From positions 1,612,001 through 1,676,000 of the forward strand of contig NZ_BSDC01000001.1 of assembly GCF_030268045.1 (NCBI RefSeq): DNA of 64,000 nucleotides. Reading direction: 5' to 3'. This document shows, piece by piece, positions 53,484 to 61,426 of the stretch. Numbering within the stretch: position 1 is the stretch's first letter; the number at the start of each line of letters is the position of its first letter. The translations under genes were made by a program, and so were the position numbers. The notes under the pieces are model-generated. The model worked only from the letters and a program-made list of their open reading frames with translations, was not told the DNA's origin and made no database searches. This DNA is from Geothrix edaphica. Its GTDB lineage: Bacteria; Acidobacteriota; Holophagae; Holophagales; Holophagaceae.

Positions 53484-54298
53484 GGCGCGGTTCCGTCCTC
53501 TTCGTCATCGGGGGGCTGGGGCTCGGCGGGCGTGGGGGCCGGCGGCGCCGGTGGCCGGAGCCAGCGACCCTCGGCATCGAAGTGGCCGGACCAGGCCTCG
53601 CCCACGTTCTGGCCGTGGGCGATCCGCACGCCGGCCACCTCCACGTTCACCACGCCTGCGTTGTCCAGGCTGAGGGCGAACGGCCCCTTCACGCGGAGCC
53701 GCCAAGGCTCCGACACACGCAGGGTGCGGGCCTGGGCCGGCGCCCCCGATTCCGGGGAGGGCTCCAGGCGAACCTCGCAGGTGTCCAGAGCCCGCAGGCT
53801 GATCAGCACGCCCTGGTCGTTGAGGGGGGCCTCCGGCAGCAGCTCCCCCAGCACGGGATAGGGCGAGGTGGAGGGCGCCGGCGGCGGCGGCAGGGCGGCC
53901 TTGGGGAGGCTGGTCAGGTAGCTGGCGGCCACCTTCCGGCCGAGGCTGGGGCCAGGCACCACCAGCCAGGCGGCCACCAGCACCGAGGCGGCGGTGAGGA
54001 GGCCCATGACGATGCGCTCGAGCCGCTCCTGCCTGGGATCGGGAGGCGCCAGCTCCCGCACGCCGGGCACGGTCTGGAAGGCGCCCGTGTGGAAGTCCAG
54101 ATCCACCCCCAGGCGCGCGGCCAGCTGCCGGGCCAGGGGCCGGGGCCGGCCCGGCGGGAGGGCCGCCCAGTCATCAGCCTCGATGGCCTCGATGTGGCGC
54201 ACTGGCAGCTTCAGCTCCACCGCGAGGATCTCGCGGGAGAGCCCCTTCGCCACGCGCGCGTCCCGCAGGATCTGGCCTACGGTCTCGCCCTCTCTCAT
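53480..54298 (-). CDS. RodZ-like protein: HTH, one membrane helix, DUF4115-type domain
   Basis: 272 residues. An N-terminal helix-turn-helix of the RodZ type (TVGQILRDARVAKGLSREILAVELKLPVRHIEAIEADDW) is followed by LPPGRPRPLARQLAARLGVD, a membrane helix at ~103-122 (GLLTAASVLVAAWLVVP), a Pro-rich linker and a C-terminal beta domain (LISLRALDTCEVRL, PWRLRVKGPFALSLDNAGVVNVEVAG) like DUF4115. RodZ links MreB filaments to the wall-synthesis complex; the MoxR neighbour does not decide the role here. The ATG at 54298 overlaps the MoxR stop (ATGA) and is preferred to 54307. Confidence 0.75.
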   Translation of the reverse strand: MREGETVGQILRDARVAKGLSREILAVELKLPVRHIEAIEADDWAALPPGRPRPLARQLAARLGVDLDFHTGAFQTVPGVRELAPPDPRQERLERIVMGLLTAASVLVAAWLVVPGPSLGRKVAASYLTSLPKAALPPPPAPSTSPYPVLGELLPEAPLNDQGVLISLRALDTCEVRLEPSPESGAPAQARTLRVSEPWRLRVKGPFALSLDNAGVVNVEVAGVRIAHGQNVGEAWSGHFDAEGRWLRPPAPPAPTPAEPQPPDDEEDGTAP

Positions 54299-55278
54299 CC
54301 CGCCCATCCCACGGGCAGTTCCTTGACCAGGCGGGCCAGGTGCTCCCGGCGATCAGTCCGGCTGAGGCGCCGGTCGTCCAGGCTGCCGCGATGGGCCATG
54401 GTGTCCGCCAGGGTGGCCTGCAGGTCATCGGGCGTGATGAAGTCGCGGCCCTCCAGCCAGGCCTCCGCCTGGGCCAGCCCGAGCCAGTGCTTCACGGCCC
54501 GGGTGGAACAGAAACCGCCACCAGTGCGGATGCGGTCCACCATCCGCTCGGCGTAATCCATCACCGCCTCGGACACGCGGACGGCCCGCACCGCGGCGCG
54601 GGCCAGTTGCCAGCCATCCAGATCCAGGGCGGGACGCAGCCCGTCCAGCCGCTCGGAACCCGCCTCGCCCTTGAGGATCCGCCGCTCCGCCTCGCGGTCC
54701 GGGTAGCCCAGGTGCAGGGAGCAGGAGAACCGGTCCAGCTGACTCTCCGGCAGGGGGAAGGTGCCCGCGTGGTCCAGGGGATTCTGGGTGGCGATGACGA
54801 AGAACGGATCCGGGAGCTTGTGGGTGCTGCGGTCCAGAGTCACCTGTCCTTCGACCATTGCCTCGAGCATGGCGCTCTGGGTCTTGGGGCCGATGCGGTT
54901 CAGCTCGTCCAGCAGCAGCACCTGGCAGAACACAGGGCCGGGCTGGAATCGGAAGGCCTGTTCCTTGGCGTCCCAGAGGTGCACGCCCAGCAGGTCCGAG
55001 GGCAGCAGGTCGTTGGTGCCCTGCACCCGCTGGAAGCTGCCGCCGAGGATGCGGGAGAGCCCCTTGGCCAGGGTGGTCTTGCCCACCCCGGGCAGATCCT
55101 CCAGCAGCACGTGCCCCCCCGCCAGCAGCGCCGCGAAGGCGCGCCGCACCTGGGCATCCTTCCCCACCACCACGGCCTGGAGCGCCGCGAGGCCCGCCCG
55201 GGCTGCGGGACGGACAGCCTCCGGCGACCGCACCGGCGGGGCGAGGACGGGAGGGGCCTGGGCTGGGTCCTGGATCAT
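54295..55278 (-). CDS. MoxR-family AAA+ ATPase
   Basis: 327 residues. Walker A LEDLPGVGKTTLAKGLS, Walker B VLLLDELNRIGPKTQSAMLEAM, sensor-1 IATQNPLDHAGTFPLPESQLDRF, and the MoxR lid helices. MoxR ATPases act as chaperones for metal insertion or complex activation, usually beside von Willebrand factor A or DUF58 genes; none is found here. It overlaps both neighbours by 4 nt. Confidence 0.9.
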   Translation of the reverse strand: MIQDPAQAPPVLAPPVRSPEAVRPAARAGLAALQAVVVGKDAQVRRAFAALLAGGHVLLEDLPGVGKTTLAKGLSRILGGSFQRVQGTNDLLPSDLLGVHLWDAKEQAFRFQPGPVFCQVLLLDELNRIGPKTQSAMLEAMVEGQVTLDRSTHKLPDPFFVIATQNPLDHAGTFPLPESQLDRFSCSLHLGYPDREAERRILKGEAGSERLDGLRPALDLDGWQLARAAVRAVRVSEAVMDYAERMVDRIRTGGGFCSTRAVKHWLGLAQAEAWLEGRDFITPDDLQATLADTMAHRGSLDDRRLSRTDRREHLARLVKELPVGWAG

Positions 55279-56528
55279 GGGGCCTTCCGGGGGAGAGGGC
55301 TTTCTCTATCTTCCAGAGGGATGCCATGGTCCCGCAAGCGCTGAGCCAGGCCGCGCAGGGTGAGGCCGAGGCGTTCCGCCGCCTCCGGAAGGTCGCCGTC
55401 AGACTGGGCGAGGGCCCGCCGCAGCAGCTGGGCCTCGGCTGATCGCGCAGCGGCCCGCACCATGGCGTCCAGAGGCCCCCGCTCGGGCCAGGGCAGACTC
55501 AGGAGCTCCGAGCAGCCCAGTTCCAGGTCCGGGAAGGCCCGGATGGCGGGCCCGTCCGAGAGGCCCAGGGTCCGGCCCAGCAGGGCCTCCAGCTCCCGCA
55601 CGTTCCCCGGCCAGGCGTGTTCGAGCAGCTGGCGCTCCGCCGGCCGCTCCAGCCAGGGGACCGGCCGGCCCTCCAGGCGGGCACCCCGTTCCAGCAGCGC
55701 CTTGGCCAGGGCCAGGAGATCCTCCCGGCGCTCGCGCAGGGGCGGCACCCGCAGCTCGAGCGCGCCCAGGCGCTGGGCCAGCTCCGGAGCCAGCGATGCC
55801 CCCGCTTCCAGTCCCGCCAGCCAGTGGAACCCCGGACCGGCCGCATCCATGGCCCGGATCAGGGGCGCGACGGACTCCGGCGCCAGGTGCTCCAGCCCCG
55901 CCAGGTACAGGCTTCCCCCCTGGACCCGCTGGAGGAGGGCCGGGTCCGGTCCCTCGGGTCCCAAGGTGGCTGCGGCCAGCGCGAGGTAGGGCGCGCCGGG
56001 ATGGCGCAGGGTATGGAGGCGCCGGGCGCACCGGCCCTTGCCCGCCCCCCGCTCGCCGAGGAAGAGCACCGGCAGGTCCGTGCCCGCCGCCCGCCGCAGG
56101 GCCTGGTCCAGGGCCTGCATGGGGGCGCTGTGGGCGATCCATGGCTCGGCGGGGTCCGGCGGCGGCGCGCCCACCAGGGCCCGCAGGCGGTCCAACAGGG
56201 CCAGGAAGACCTCCAGGTCGAAGGGCTTGGGCAGGAAATCCTCCGCCCCCAGGCGCATGGCCGCCACGATGTCCCGGGGCTCCCCGAAGGCGGACATGAG
56301 CACCACCCGCAGCGTGGGGTGCAGCTGGCGGGCCCGGCGGATCAGCTCCAGGCCGCTCATGCCCGGCAGGCGCAGGTCCGTCACCAGGACCTGGGATGGC
56401 GCCGCTTCCAGGGCGCGCAGGGCCTCCTGCGGATCCGCCACCGCCCGCACGGTCCAGGCCGAGCCCTCGAGGGCCTGGATCAGCAGGCGCCGGAAGCTGT
56501 CCTTGTCCTCGACGAGCAGAAGGTCCAT
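55275..56528 (-). CDS. NtrC-like response regulator with degenerate AAA+ domain
   Basis: 417 residues. Receiver domain 1-115 with phospho-acceptor Asp 51 (VTDLRLPGMSG), acidic pair E7-D8 and Lys 101. Central AAA+ domain ~135-345 with Walker A GERGAGKG (158-164) and WPGNVRELEALL. The GAFTGA loop that contacts sigma54 is missing and Walker B reads GGSLYLAGLEHL, without the usual DE. C-terminal Fis-type helix-turn-helix (DLPEAAERLGLTLRGLAQRLRDHGI). It probably binds DNA or partners as a phosphorylation switch without opening sigma54 promoters. No histidine kinase is adjacent. No ribosome site before the ATG at 56528; it begins 12 bp after the aroDE stop. Confidence 0.85.
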   Translation of the reverse strand: MDLLLVEDKDSFRRLLIQALEGSAWTVRAVADPQEALRALEAAPSQVLVTDLRLPGMSGLELIRRARQLHPTLRVVLMSAFGEPRDIVAAMRLGAEDFLPKPFDLEVFLALLDRLRALVGAPPPDPAEPWIAHSAPMQALDQALRRAAGTDLPVLFLGERGAGKGRCARRLHTLRHPGAPYLALAAATLGPEGPDPALLQRVQGGSLYLAGLEHLAPESVAPLIRAMDAAGPGFHWLAGLEAGASLAPELAQRLGALELRVPPLRERREDLLALAKALLERGARLEGRPVPWLERPAERQLLEHAWPGNVRELEALLGRTLGLSDGPAIRAFPDLELGCSELLSLPWPERGPLDAMVRAAARSAEAQLLRRALAQSDGDLPEAAERLGLTLRGLAQRLRDHGIPLEDRESPLPRKAP

Positions 56529-56537
56529 GGGTAGACG

Positions 56538-56565
56538 CTATCAGCTATCAGCTGTCGGCTGTCGA
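56538..56565. repeat. Four tandem 7-bp repeats (CTRTCRR)
   Basis: CTATCAG, CTATCAG, CTGTCGG, CTGTCGA in direct tandem. They span the stop codon and the last few codons of the AroD-AroE gene and end ten bases before the regulator start. Confidence 0.8.
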
Positions 56566-57950
56566 CTTGCCCCAGCACAGTCCGTGAGGAACCGCCGACT
56601 CTGGGCCTCGGCCTGGGCGTCGAAGAGGGCCGCGCCCGAGACCAGCTCCAGACCGGCCTGTCGGGCCCAGGCTGCGAAGGCGGTGTCCTCCTTGTAGATC
56701 CACTCCATGGCCCAGCGGGCGCTGGGAAGCGCGGCCTCCAGCAGCTCGGGGAAAGGTGGCGGGTCTTCCGGCTTCATGCCCAGGCTGGTGGCCTGCATGA
56801 CACCCACCGGCGCGAAGGCGGTCACGACCCCGGGGGCGACGGGAGCCTGGCGCGAGGCCTGCAGCACGGGCCGGCCCGCGGCCTCCAGCACCGCGCGGCT
56901 CGTGCGGCCCACACCACCGCCACCGAGGAGCAGCACGGGGCCCGGCTCAAGCTGCGACAGGGCCTGGCCAAGCGCCTCGGCGTCTGTGTTGGCCCCCTGC
57001 CAGGGCTCCCCCAGCGATCGGCGCCAGAGGGTGTTCAGGGGGCCCTCCTGGCCGAGGGCCCGCGGCAGGGTCAGCTTGAGGGGCGCGGTGATGCTGAGGC
57101 CCAGGATGCCGAGCGCCTCCAGAGCCTCCGCCGCCTCATCCGCATCGCCGCACACCAGGGGGAGGTAGACGAGATTCTTGAAGGCCTTCTGGAACCGCGG
57201 GTTGTGGAAGGCCGGGCCCCGGGAGTGCAGCACGGGATCCCCGATGACGCCGCAGAGGCCGTGGCTCTGGCCCAGCTGCGCGCAGCGCCAGGCCCGGAGG
57301 GTGGCCAGGGGGAGCTGGCCCGGAGCGGCCGCGGGACCATCATCCGGCGCCGCATAGGTGAAGGCGCCGCCCCAGGCTCCCTGCATGGCCCGGCTGGGAA
57401 GGCCCTTCGGCCCCATGAGGAAGGCGGAGAGGGCCACGCCCTGATTCCGGGCCCAGGCCAGAGCGGGCCGAAGGCGGCCGTTGTCCCCCAGGCGTCCGGC
57501 CCAGCCCACCCACTTGAAGGCGTCGCCTTCGGGAAGGGCCGCCAGCCGCTGATCCAGGTCGAAAACACCGGGCGCCACATGCACCGAGCGCAACAGGCCC
57601 ACCCCGGGCCGGGCAGCCTGGAGCTCCGGCGGCACCGGCAGGTCCCATTCCAGGTCCACCCAGGTTGGTCCGGCCGCCACGGCCCGCAGCAGGTAGGCCA
57701 GCCGTCCCGCCTCGTCCTCGTCCGGCCAGCGGCCGCCCTCGGATTGCCGCCGACAGGTCACGAGGCAGCGGCCCCCAAGCGCCCGGACCAGGTCCCCGGG
57801 ATCGGCTTCTGGAAAGAGATCCAGCCTCAGTTCAGGCAGCGCGCCCGGCCCCAGGCTGCGGGCACAGGTGAGGGCCTGGCCCCAGGTGGCGTGGGTCAAG
57901 GTCACCAGATGGAAGGGAAGGGGCATCACAGGGAGGCGCTCACAGGTCAT
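56541..57950 (-). CDS. Bifunctional 3-dehydroquinate dehydratase / shikimate dehydrogenase
   Basis: About 469 residues. The N-terminal ~210 residues are a type I dehydroquinase: ELRLDLFPEAD, VTCRRQSEGGRW, the catalytic His in RSVHVAPGV, the Schiff-base Lys in DAFKWVGWAGRLG, and GAFTYAAPDDGPAAAPGQLPLATLR. The rest is AroE: GVIGDPVLHSRGPAFHN, ITAPLKLTL (catalytic Lys), GANTDAEAL (catalytic Asp), NADP loop LLGGGGVGRTSRAVL. It catalyses consecutive steps of the shikimate pathway, as in plants. The last residues (SRQPTADS) are encoded by the tandem repeat at 56538. The start at 57950 (MTCERLPVMP) is tentative; ATG 57926 is the alternative. Confidence 0.88.
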   Translation of the reverse strand: MTCERLPVMPLPFHLVTLTHATWGQALTCARSLGPGALPELRLDLFPEADPGDLVRALGGRCLVTCRRQSEGGRWPDEDEAGRLAYLLRAVAAGPTWVDLEWDLPVPPELQAARPGVGLLRSVHVAPGVFDLDQRLAALPEGDAFKWVGWAGRLGDNGRLRPALAWARNQGVALSAFLMGPKGLPSRAMQGAWGGAFTYAAPDDGPAAAPGQLPLATLRAWRCAQLGQSHGLCGVIGDPVLHSRGPAFHNPRFQKAFKNLVYLPLVCGDADEAAEALEALGILGLSITAPLKLTLPRALGQEGPLNTLWRRSLGEPWQGANTDAEALGQALSQLEPGPVLLLGGGGVGRTSRAVLEAAGRPVLQASRQAPVAPGVVTAFAPVGVMQATSLGMKPEDPPPFPELLEAALPSARWAMEWIYKEDTAFAAWARQAGLELVSGAALFDAQAEAQSRRFLTDCAGASRQPTADS

Positions 57951-58034
57951 CGTAGCCTGCCCCGGGGCCGGCGCGGGACGGGCCCGACGTCCTTCGGCCC
58001 TCATTCATGAGCATGGTTTACCAACTTAAGAAAG

Positions 58035-58105
58035 TGGTGACGCCACCATTCACTACCGATTGGTCTGCTACCATCTGCGTCATCATCGGTCGGTGGTCAG
58101 ACCAC
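58035..58105. promoter_or_regulatory. Cluster of TGGT/ACCA inverted repeats upstream of dcuB
   Basis: Three dyads: TGGTG-N4-CACCA (58035-58048), TGGT-N5-ACCA (58061-58073) and GTGGTC-A-GACCAC (58093-58105). The last contains TGGTCAGACCA, matching the TNGTNNNACNA pattern bound by FadR-subfamily GntR regulators. It lies 17 bases before the AGGAGG of dcuB, suitable for repression. No such regulator gene is in the window. Confidence 0.5.
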
Positions 58106-58134
58106 AGGACCGAAAAAATCTAGGAGGTTCAAAG

Positions 58135-59469
58135 ATGTCCCCAGCCTTGATGTTCTGGACCCAATTCTTCCTCGTGCTTGCCGCCATCCTTCTGGGCATC
58201 CGGAAGGGCGGCGTCGCCCTGGGCCTCATCGGCGGCCTGGGCGTGGCCGTGCTGGTGCTGCTGTTCCGCGTCGCCCCCGGCACCCCGCCCATCGACGTGA
58301 TGCTCATCATCCTGGCGGTGGTGACGGCCTCGGCCACCCTCCAGGTGGCGGGCGGCCTCGACTACCTGGTGCAGCTGACGGAGCGCGTCCTCCGCGCCCA
58401 CCCCAAGTACGTCACCATCCTCGCCCCACTCTCCACGTTCCTGCTCACGGTCTGCGTGGGCACGGGGCACGCGGTCTACGCGCTGCTGCCGGTCATCTCC
58501 GACGTGGCCCTGAAGACCCGCATCCGCCCCGAGCGTCCCATGGCCATCTCCAGCGTGGCCTCCCAGATGGGCATCACCGCCAGCCCGGTGGCTGCCGCCG
58601 TGACCACCTTCCTGGCCATGGCCGCCAAGAACGGCCATCCCGTGGGCCTCTTCGACATCGTCCGCATCACCCTGCCCGCCGGCATCATCGGCGTGCTGGC
58701 CGCGGCGGCCTGGAGCTTCAACCGAGGCAAGGAGCTGGACCAGGATCCGGAGTTCCTGGAGCGCATGAAGGACCCCGAGTTCGCCAAGGCCCTGGATGCC
58801 AACGTGACCACCCTCGACAAGAAGATCCCCTTCACCGCCAAGCTCTCGGTGGGGCTCTTCTTCGCCGGCGTGCTGACCATCATCCTCATCGCCATGAAGC
58901 CCAGCCTGCTCCCCCTGGTGAACGGCAAGGCCGTGCCCATGACCACCGTGGTCCAGATCGTCATGCTGGCCTTCGGCTCCTTCATCCTCTTCGCCACCCA
59001 GGTCAAGGCCCCGGACATCGCCCGCTCCAGCGTCTTCATCGCGGGCATGATCGCCGTCGTCTCCATCTTCGGCATCGCCTGGATGAGCGAGACCTTCATC
59101 AAGGCCAACGAGGGCTACCTGGTGGCCAACATCAAGGCCATGGTGCAGATGGCGCCCTGGACCTTCGCCCTGGCCATGTTCGCCGTCTCCGCCTTCGTGA
59201 AGAGCCAGGCCGCCACCCTCACCATCATGCTGCCCTTCGGCTACGCCCTCGGCCTGCCCACGTCCCTGCTGCTGGGCCTCATCCCCGCAAGCTACGCCTA
59301 CTTCTTCTTCGCCTTCTACCCCAGCGACCTCGCCGCCATCAACATGGACCGCACCGGCACCACGCGGATCGGCAAGTACCTCCTCAACCACAGCTTCATG
59401 ATCCCCGGCCTCATCGGCGTCAGCGTCTCCACCTGCGTCGCCTACGGGCTGTCGAAGATCCTCGGCTGA
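58135..59469 (+). CDS. dcuB: Anaerobic C4-dicarboxylate antiporter DcuB
   Basis: 444 residues, about 12 membrane helices. It is closely similar in pattern to DcuB: RKGGVALGLIGGLGVAVLVLLFRVAPGTPPIDVMLIILAVVTASATLQVAGGLDYL at the start (seen in parts), GTGHAVYALLPVISDVALK, RPERPMAISSVASQMGI, and the C-terminal YPSDLAAINMDRTGTTRIGKYLLNHSFMIPGLIGVS. Dcu carriers exchange succinate for fumarate, malate or aspartate during fumarate respiration. AGGAGG at 58122-58127 and ATG 58135 fix the start. It converges on the DASS gene, with a shared terminator. Confidence 0.92.
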   Translation: MSPALMFWTQFFLVLAAILLGIRKGGVALGLIGGLGVAVLVLLFRVAPGTPPIDVMLIILAVVTASATLQVAGGLDYLVQLTERVLRAHPKYVTILAPLSTFLLTVCVGTGHAVYALLPVISDVALKTRIRPERPMAISSVASQMGITASPVAAAVTTFLAMAAKNGHPVGLFDIVRITLPAGIIGVLAAAAWSFNRGKELDQDPEFLERMKDPEFAKALDANVTTLDKKIPFTAKLSVGLFFAGVLTIILIAMKPSLLPLVNGKAVPMTTVVQIVMLAFGSFILFATQVKAPDIARSSVFIAGMIAVVSIFGIAWMSETFIKANEGYLVANIKAMVQMAPWTFALAMFAVSAFVKSQAATLTIMLPFGYALGLPTSLLLGLIPASYAYFFFAFYPSDLAAINMDRTGTTRIGKYLLNHSFMIPGLIGVSVSTCVAYGLSKILG

Positions 59470-59485
59470 GCACCGCTTCCGACGT

Positions 59486-59516
59486 AAAAAGCCCCGCCAT
59501 CCGGCGGGGCTTTTTT
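59486..59516. terminator. Bidirectional terminator between dcuB and the DASS transporter
   Basis: A 13-bp perfect stem (AAAAAGCCCCGCC at 59486-59498 with GGCGGGGCTTTTT at 59503-59515), loop ATCC, with flanking A and T runs. Confidence 0.92.
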
Positions 59517-59530
59517 GCAGGTTGGGAAAG

Positions 59531-61279
59531 CTACCAGAGCCCCAGCACCTTCCACCACAGGCCGCCGAGGCCCACCCAGATGACGATGTTCACGACGCTC
59601 ACGATGAGCCCCGTGCGCCACCAGGTGCCGATCTCCACGTAGCCCGTGCCGAAGAGCACCGGCGCGGGTCCCGTTCCGTAGTGGGTCATGCCGGCGAAGA
59701 GGTTGCTGAAGAAGGCGAGCACCAGCGCCGCCAGCACGGGCGGGGCGCCGGCGACGATGGACACACCGAGGAAGGCCGCGTACATCGAGGCCACGTGGGC
59801 CGTGTTGCTGGCGAAGAAGTAGTGGCTGTAGAAGTAGACCAGCGCGAGCACCAGGAAGGCCGCGATCCAGCCCTTGCCCGCCACCATGCCGCCCATGGTC
59901 TTGCTGAACCAGGGCACCATGCCCAGCTTGTTGAGGAAGCTGGCCATCATCACCAGGGCGGCGAACCACACCAGGGTGTCCCAGGCACCGGTCTCGGCCT
60001 TGATGTCATCCCAGGTGAGGACCCCGGAGAGCAGCAGCACCGCCAGGCCCGCCAGGGCGGAAGTGGTGGGGTTGAGGTCGCCCAGCTGCTTGGCGAAGAT
60101 CCAGAGGATCAGCAGCATCACGAAGACGCCCAGCATCATCCACTCCTGGCGCTTGATGGGCCCCAGGTCCCGCAGGTGTCCCTTGGCCATCTCCACGGCC
60201 TCCGGGGTCTCCGTGATCTCCGGCCGGTGGAGGCGATAGATGATGAATGGGACCAGCAGCAGCGCCACCAGGCCCGGCACCACCGCCGCGACCGCCCAGC
60301 CGACCCAGGTGATGTTCACCTTCAGGTCGCCCGCCAGCTTCTGGGCCAAAGGGTTGGCGGCCATGGCCGTGAGGAACATGGCGCTGGTGATGCAATTCAC
60401 CTGGTAGGCCGTCAGCGTGAGGAACGACCCCATCTTCCGGGCGCTGGCGTCGCCGGGGTTGCTTCCGTAGGCGCGGGCCAGCGAGGCCATGATGGGCATG
60501 ACGATGCCGCCGCCCCGGGCGGTGTTGCTGGGAATGGCCGGCGCCAGAACCAGGTCCGTGGCTGCCAGGCCGTAGCTGAGCCCCAGCGTCCGCTTGCCGA
60601 GCAGGGCCATGAAGGTGTAGGCGATGCGGGCGCCGAGGCCCGTCTTGATGAAGCCCCGGGAGATGAAGAAGGCCAGGACGATGAGCCAGATCACCACGTC
60701 GGAGAAGCCGCTCATGGAGTCCGCGATGCCGAGGGTGCCCGTGAGGGCCGTGACGGCGATGCCGATCATGGCCACCGCGCCCATGGGCAGCGCCTTCACG
60801 ATGATCCCCACGATGGTGGTCACGAAGATCGCGAAGAGGTGCAGCCCCTTCACCCAGTCGGCCTTCCGCTTGGTTTCGGCCTCCACCTTGGCCTTGGCCT
60901 CGGCGTCGGCCTTCACCTTGGCATCGGCTTCCGCCTTCGCTTTGGCCTCCGCCTCGACCTTGGCCCTGGCTTCCGCCTCCACCTTCGCCTTGGCTTCCTG
61001 CTGGGCCTTGGTCAGGGGTTTGGCAGACAGCGGGGCGGCCGCGGGAGCCGGCGCGGGAACGGGCTTGGCCGCTGGCTTGGCGGGCATGGCCGGGACCGGC
61101 TTGGCAGCTGCGGGCTGGCCCGTGAAGAGCTTGGCATCGGGCACGGATACCAGCCTCGGCAGGCCGAAGTACAGGATCAGCCCCAGGACCAGCGTGACGA
61201 GGGCCGGAAGCGGCCTGGCGCCCTGCCAGCCGGACAGGCCTCCGGCGGCGGCCGTTCCGGAAACGGGTTCATGGCTCAT
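59531..61279 (-). CDS. DASS (SLC13-type) dicarboxylate/citrate carrier with a charged insertion
   Basis: 582 residues, versus ~480 for CitT/TtdT/YflS-type carriers. A first membrane helix at ~24-41 ([17 protein letters not shown]) is followed by residues ~50-140 of Pro/Ala/Lys and then (K/E)AEA(K/R)AKVE repeats, predicted coiled coil. The normal carrier resumes at ~145 ([38 protein letters not shown], in part). Transport motifs are present: the first, [20 protein letters not shown], and the second, [15 protein letters not shown]. It should exchange tartrate, citrate or succinate. GGAGG precedes the ATG. Divergent from the D-malate/tartrate-type dehydrogenase. Confidence 0.88.
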   Translation of the reverse strand: MSHEPVSGTAAAGGLSGWQGARPLPALVTLVLGLILYFGLPRLVSVPDAKLFTGQPAAAKPVPAMPAKPAAKPVPAPAPAAAPLSAKPLTKAQQEAKAKVEAEARAKVEAEAKAKAEADAKVKADAEAKAKVEAETKRKADWVKGLHLFAIFVTTIVGIIVKALPMGAVAMIGIAVTALTGTLGIADSMSGFSDVVIWLIVLAFFISRGFIKTGLGARIAYTFMALLGKRTLGLSYGLAATDLVLAPAIPSNTARGGGIVMPIMASLARAYGSNPGDASARKMGSFLTLTAYQVNCITSAMFLTAMAANPLAQKLAGDLKVNITWVGWAVAAVVPGLVALLLVPFIIYRLHRPEITETPEAVEMAKGHLRDLGPIKRQEWMMLGVFVMLLILWIFAKQLGDLNPTTSALAGLAVLLLSGVLTWDDIKAETGAWDTLVWFAALVMMASFLNKLGMVPWFSKTMGGMVAGKGWIAAFLVLALVYFYSHYFFASNTAHVASMYAAFLGVSIVAGAPPVLAALVLAFFSNLFAGMTHYGTGPAPVLFGTGYVEIGTWWRTGLIVSVVNIVIWVGLGGLWWKVLGLW

Positions 61280-61335
61280 GAGGAGCCTCCATGGTTAGGA
61301 TGGGTTGGAATTTCGGTGCGTAGTCTACCCCTGAG

Positions 61336-61348
61336 TCACATAGTGTGA
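61336..61348. promoter_or_regulatory. Inverted repeat TCACA-TAG-TGTGA
   Basis: A 5-bp perfect dyad with a 3-nt spacer lies in the 147-bp region between the divergent DASS carrier and dehydrogenase starts. It is a candidate operator for one or both genes. The order is opposite to a CRP site. Confidence 0.4.
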
Positions 61349-61426
61349 AGAGGTATCTGCGCTGCCTTCCCGCTCCATTCCTTCACCAATTAGATACATT
61401 TGCATCTTTCTTCACAGGAGCATCCC

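Noticed and set aside
53480-55278. A MoxR-AAA VWA-domain (MVP) chaperone system
   Set aside because: No VWA or DUF58 gene is present; neighbours are a RodZ-like protein and an unknown protein.
56538-56565. Possible CRISPR or phase-variable repeat array
   Set aside because: Only four 7-bp units, no spacers and no cas genes; kept as a short tandem repeat.
59522-61348. A 608-codon plus-strand frame opposite the DASS carrier, rich in His/Gln/Gly with repetitive LGLGLGLH segments
   Set aside because: It is the antisense of the (K/E)A-repeat insertion and membrane helices; there is no start signal and no family.
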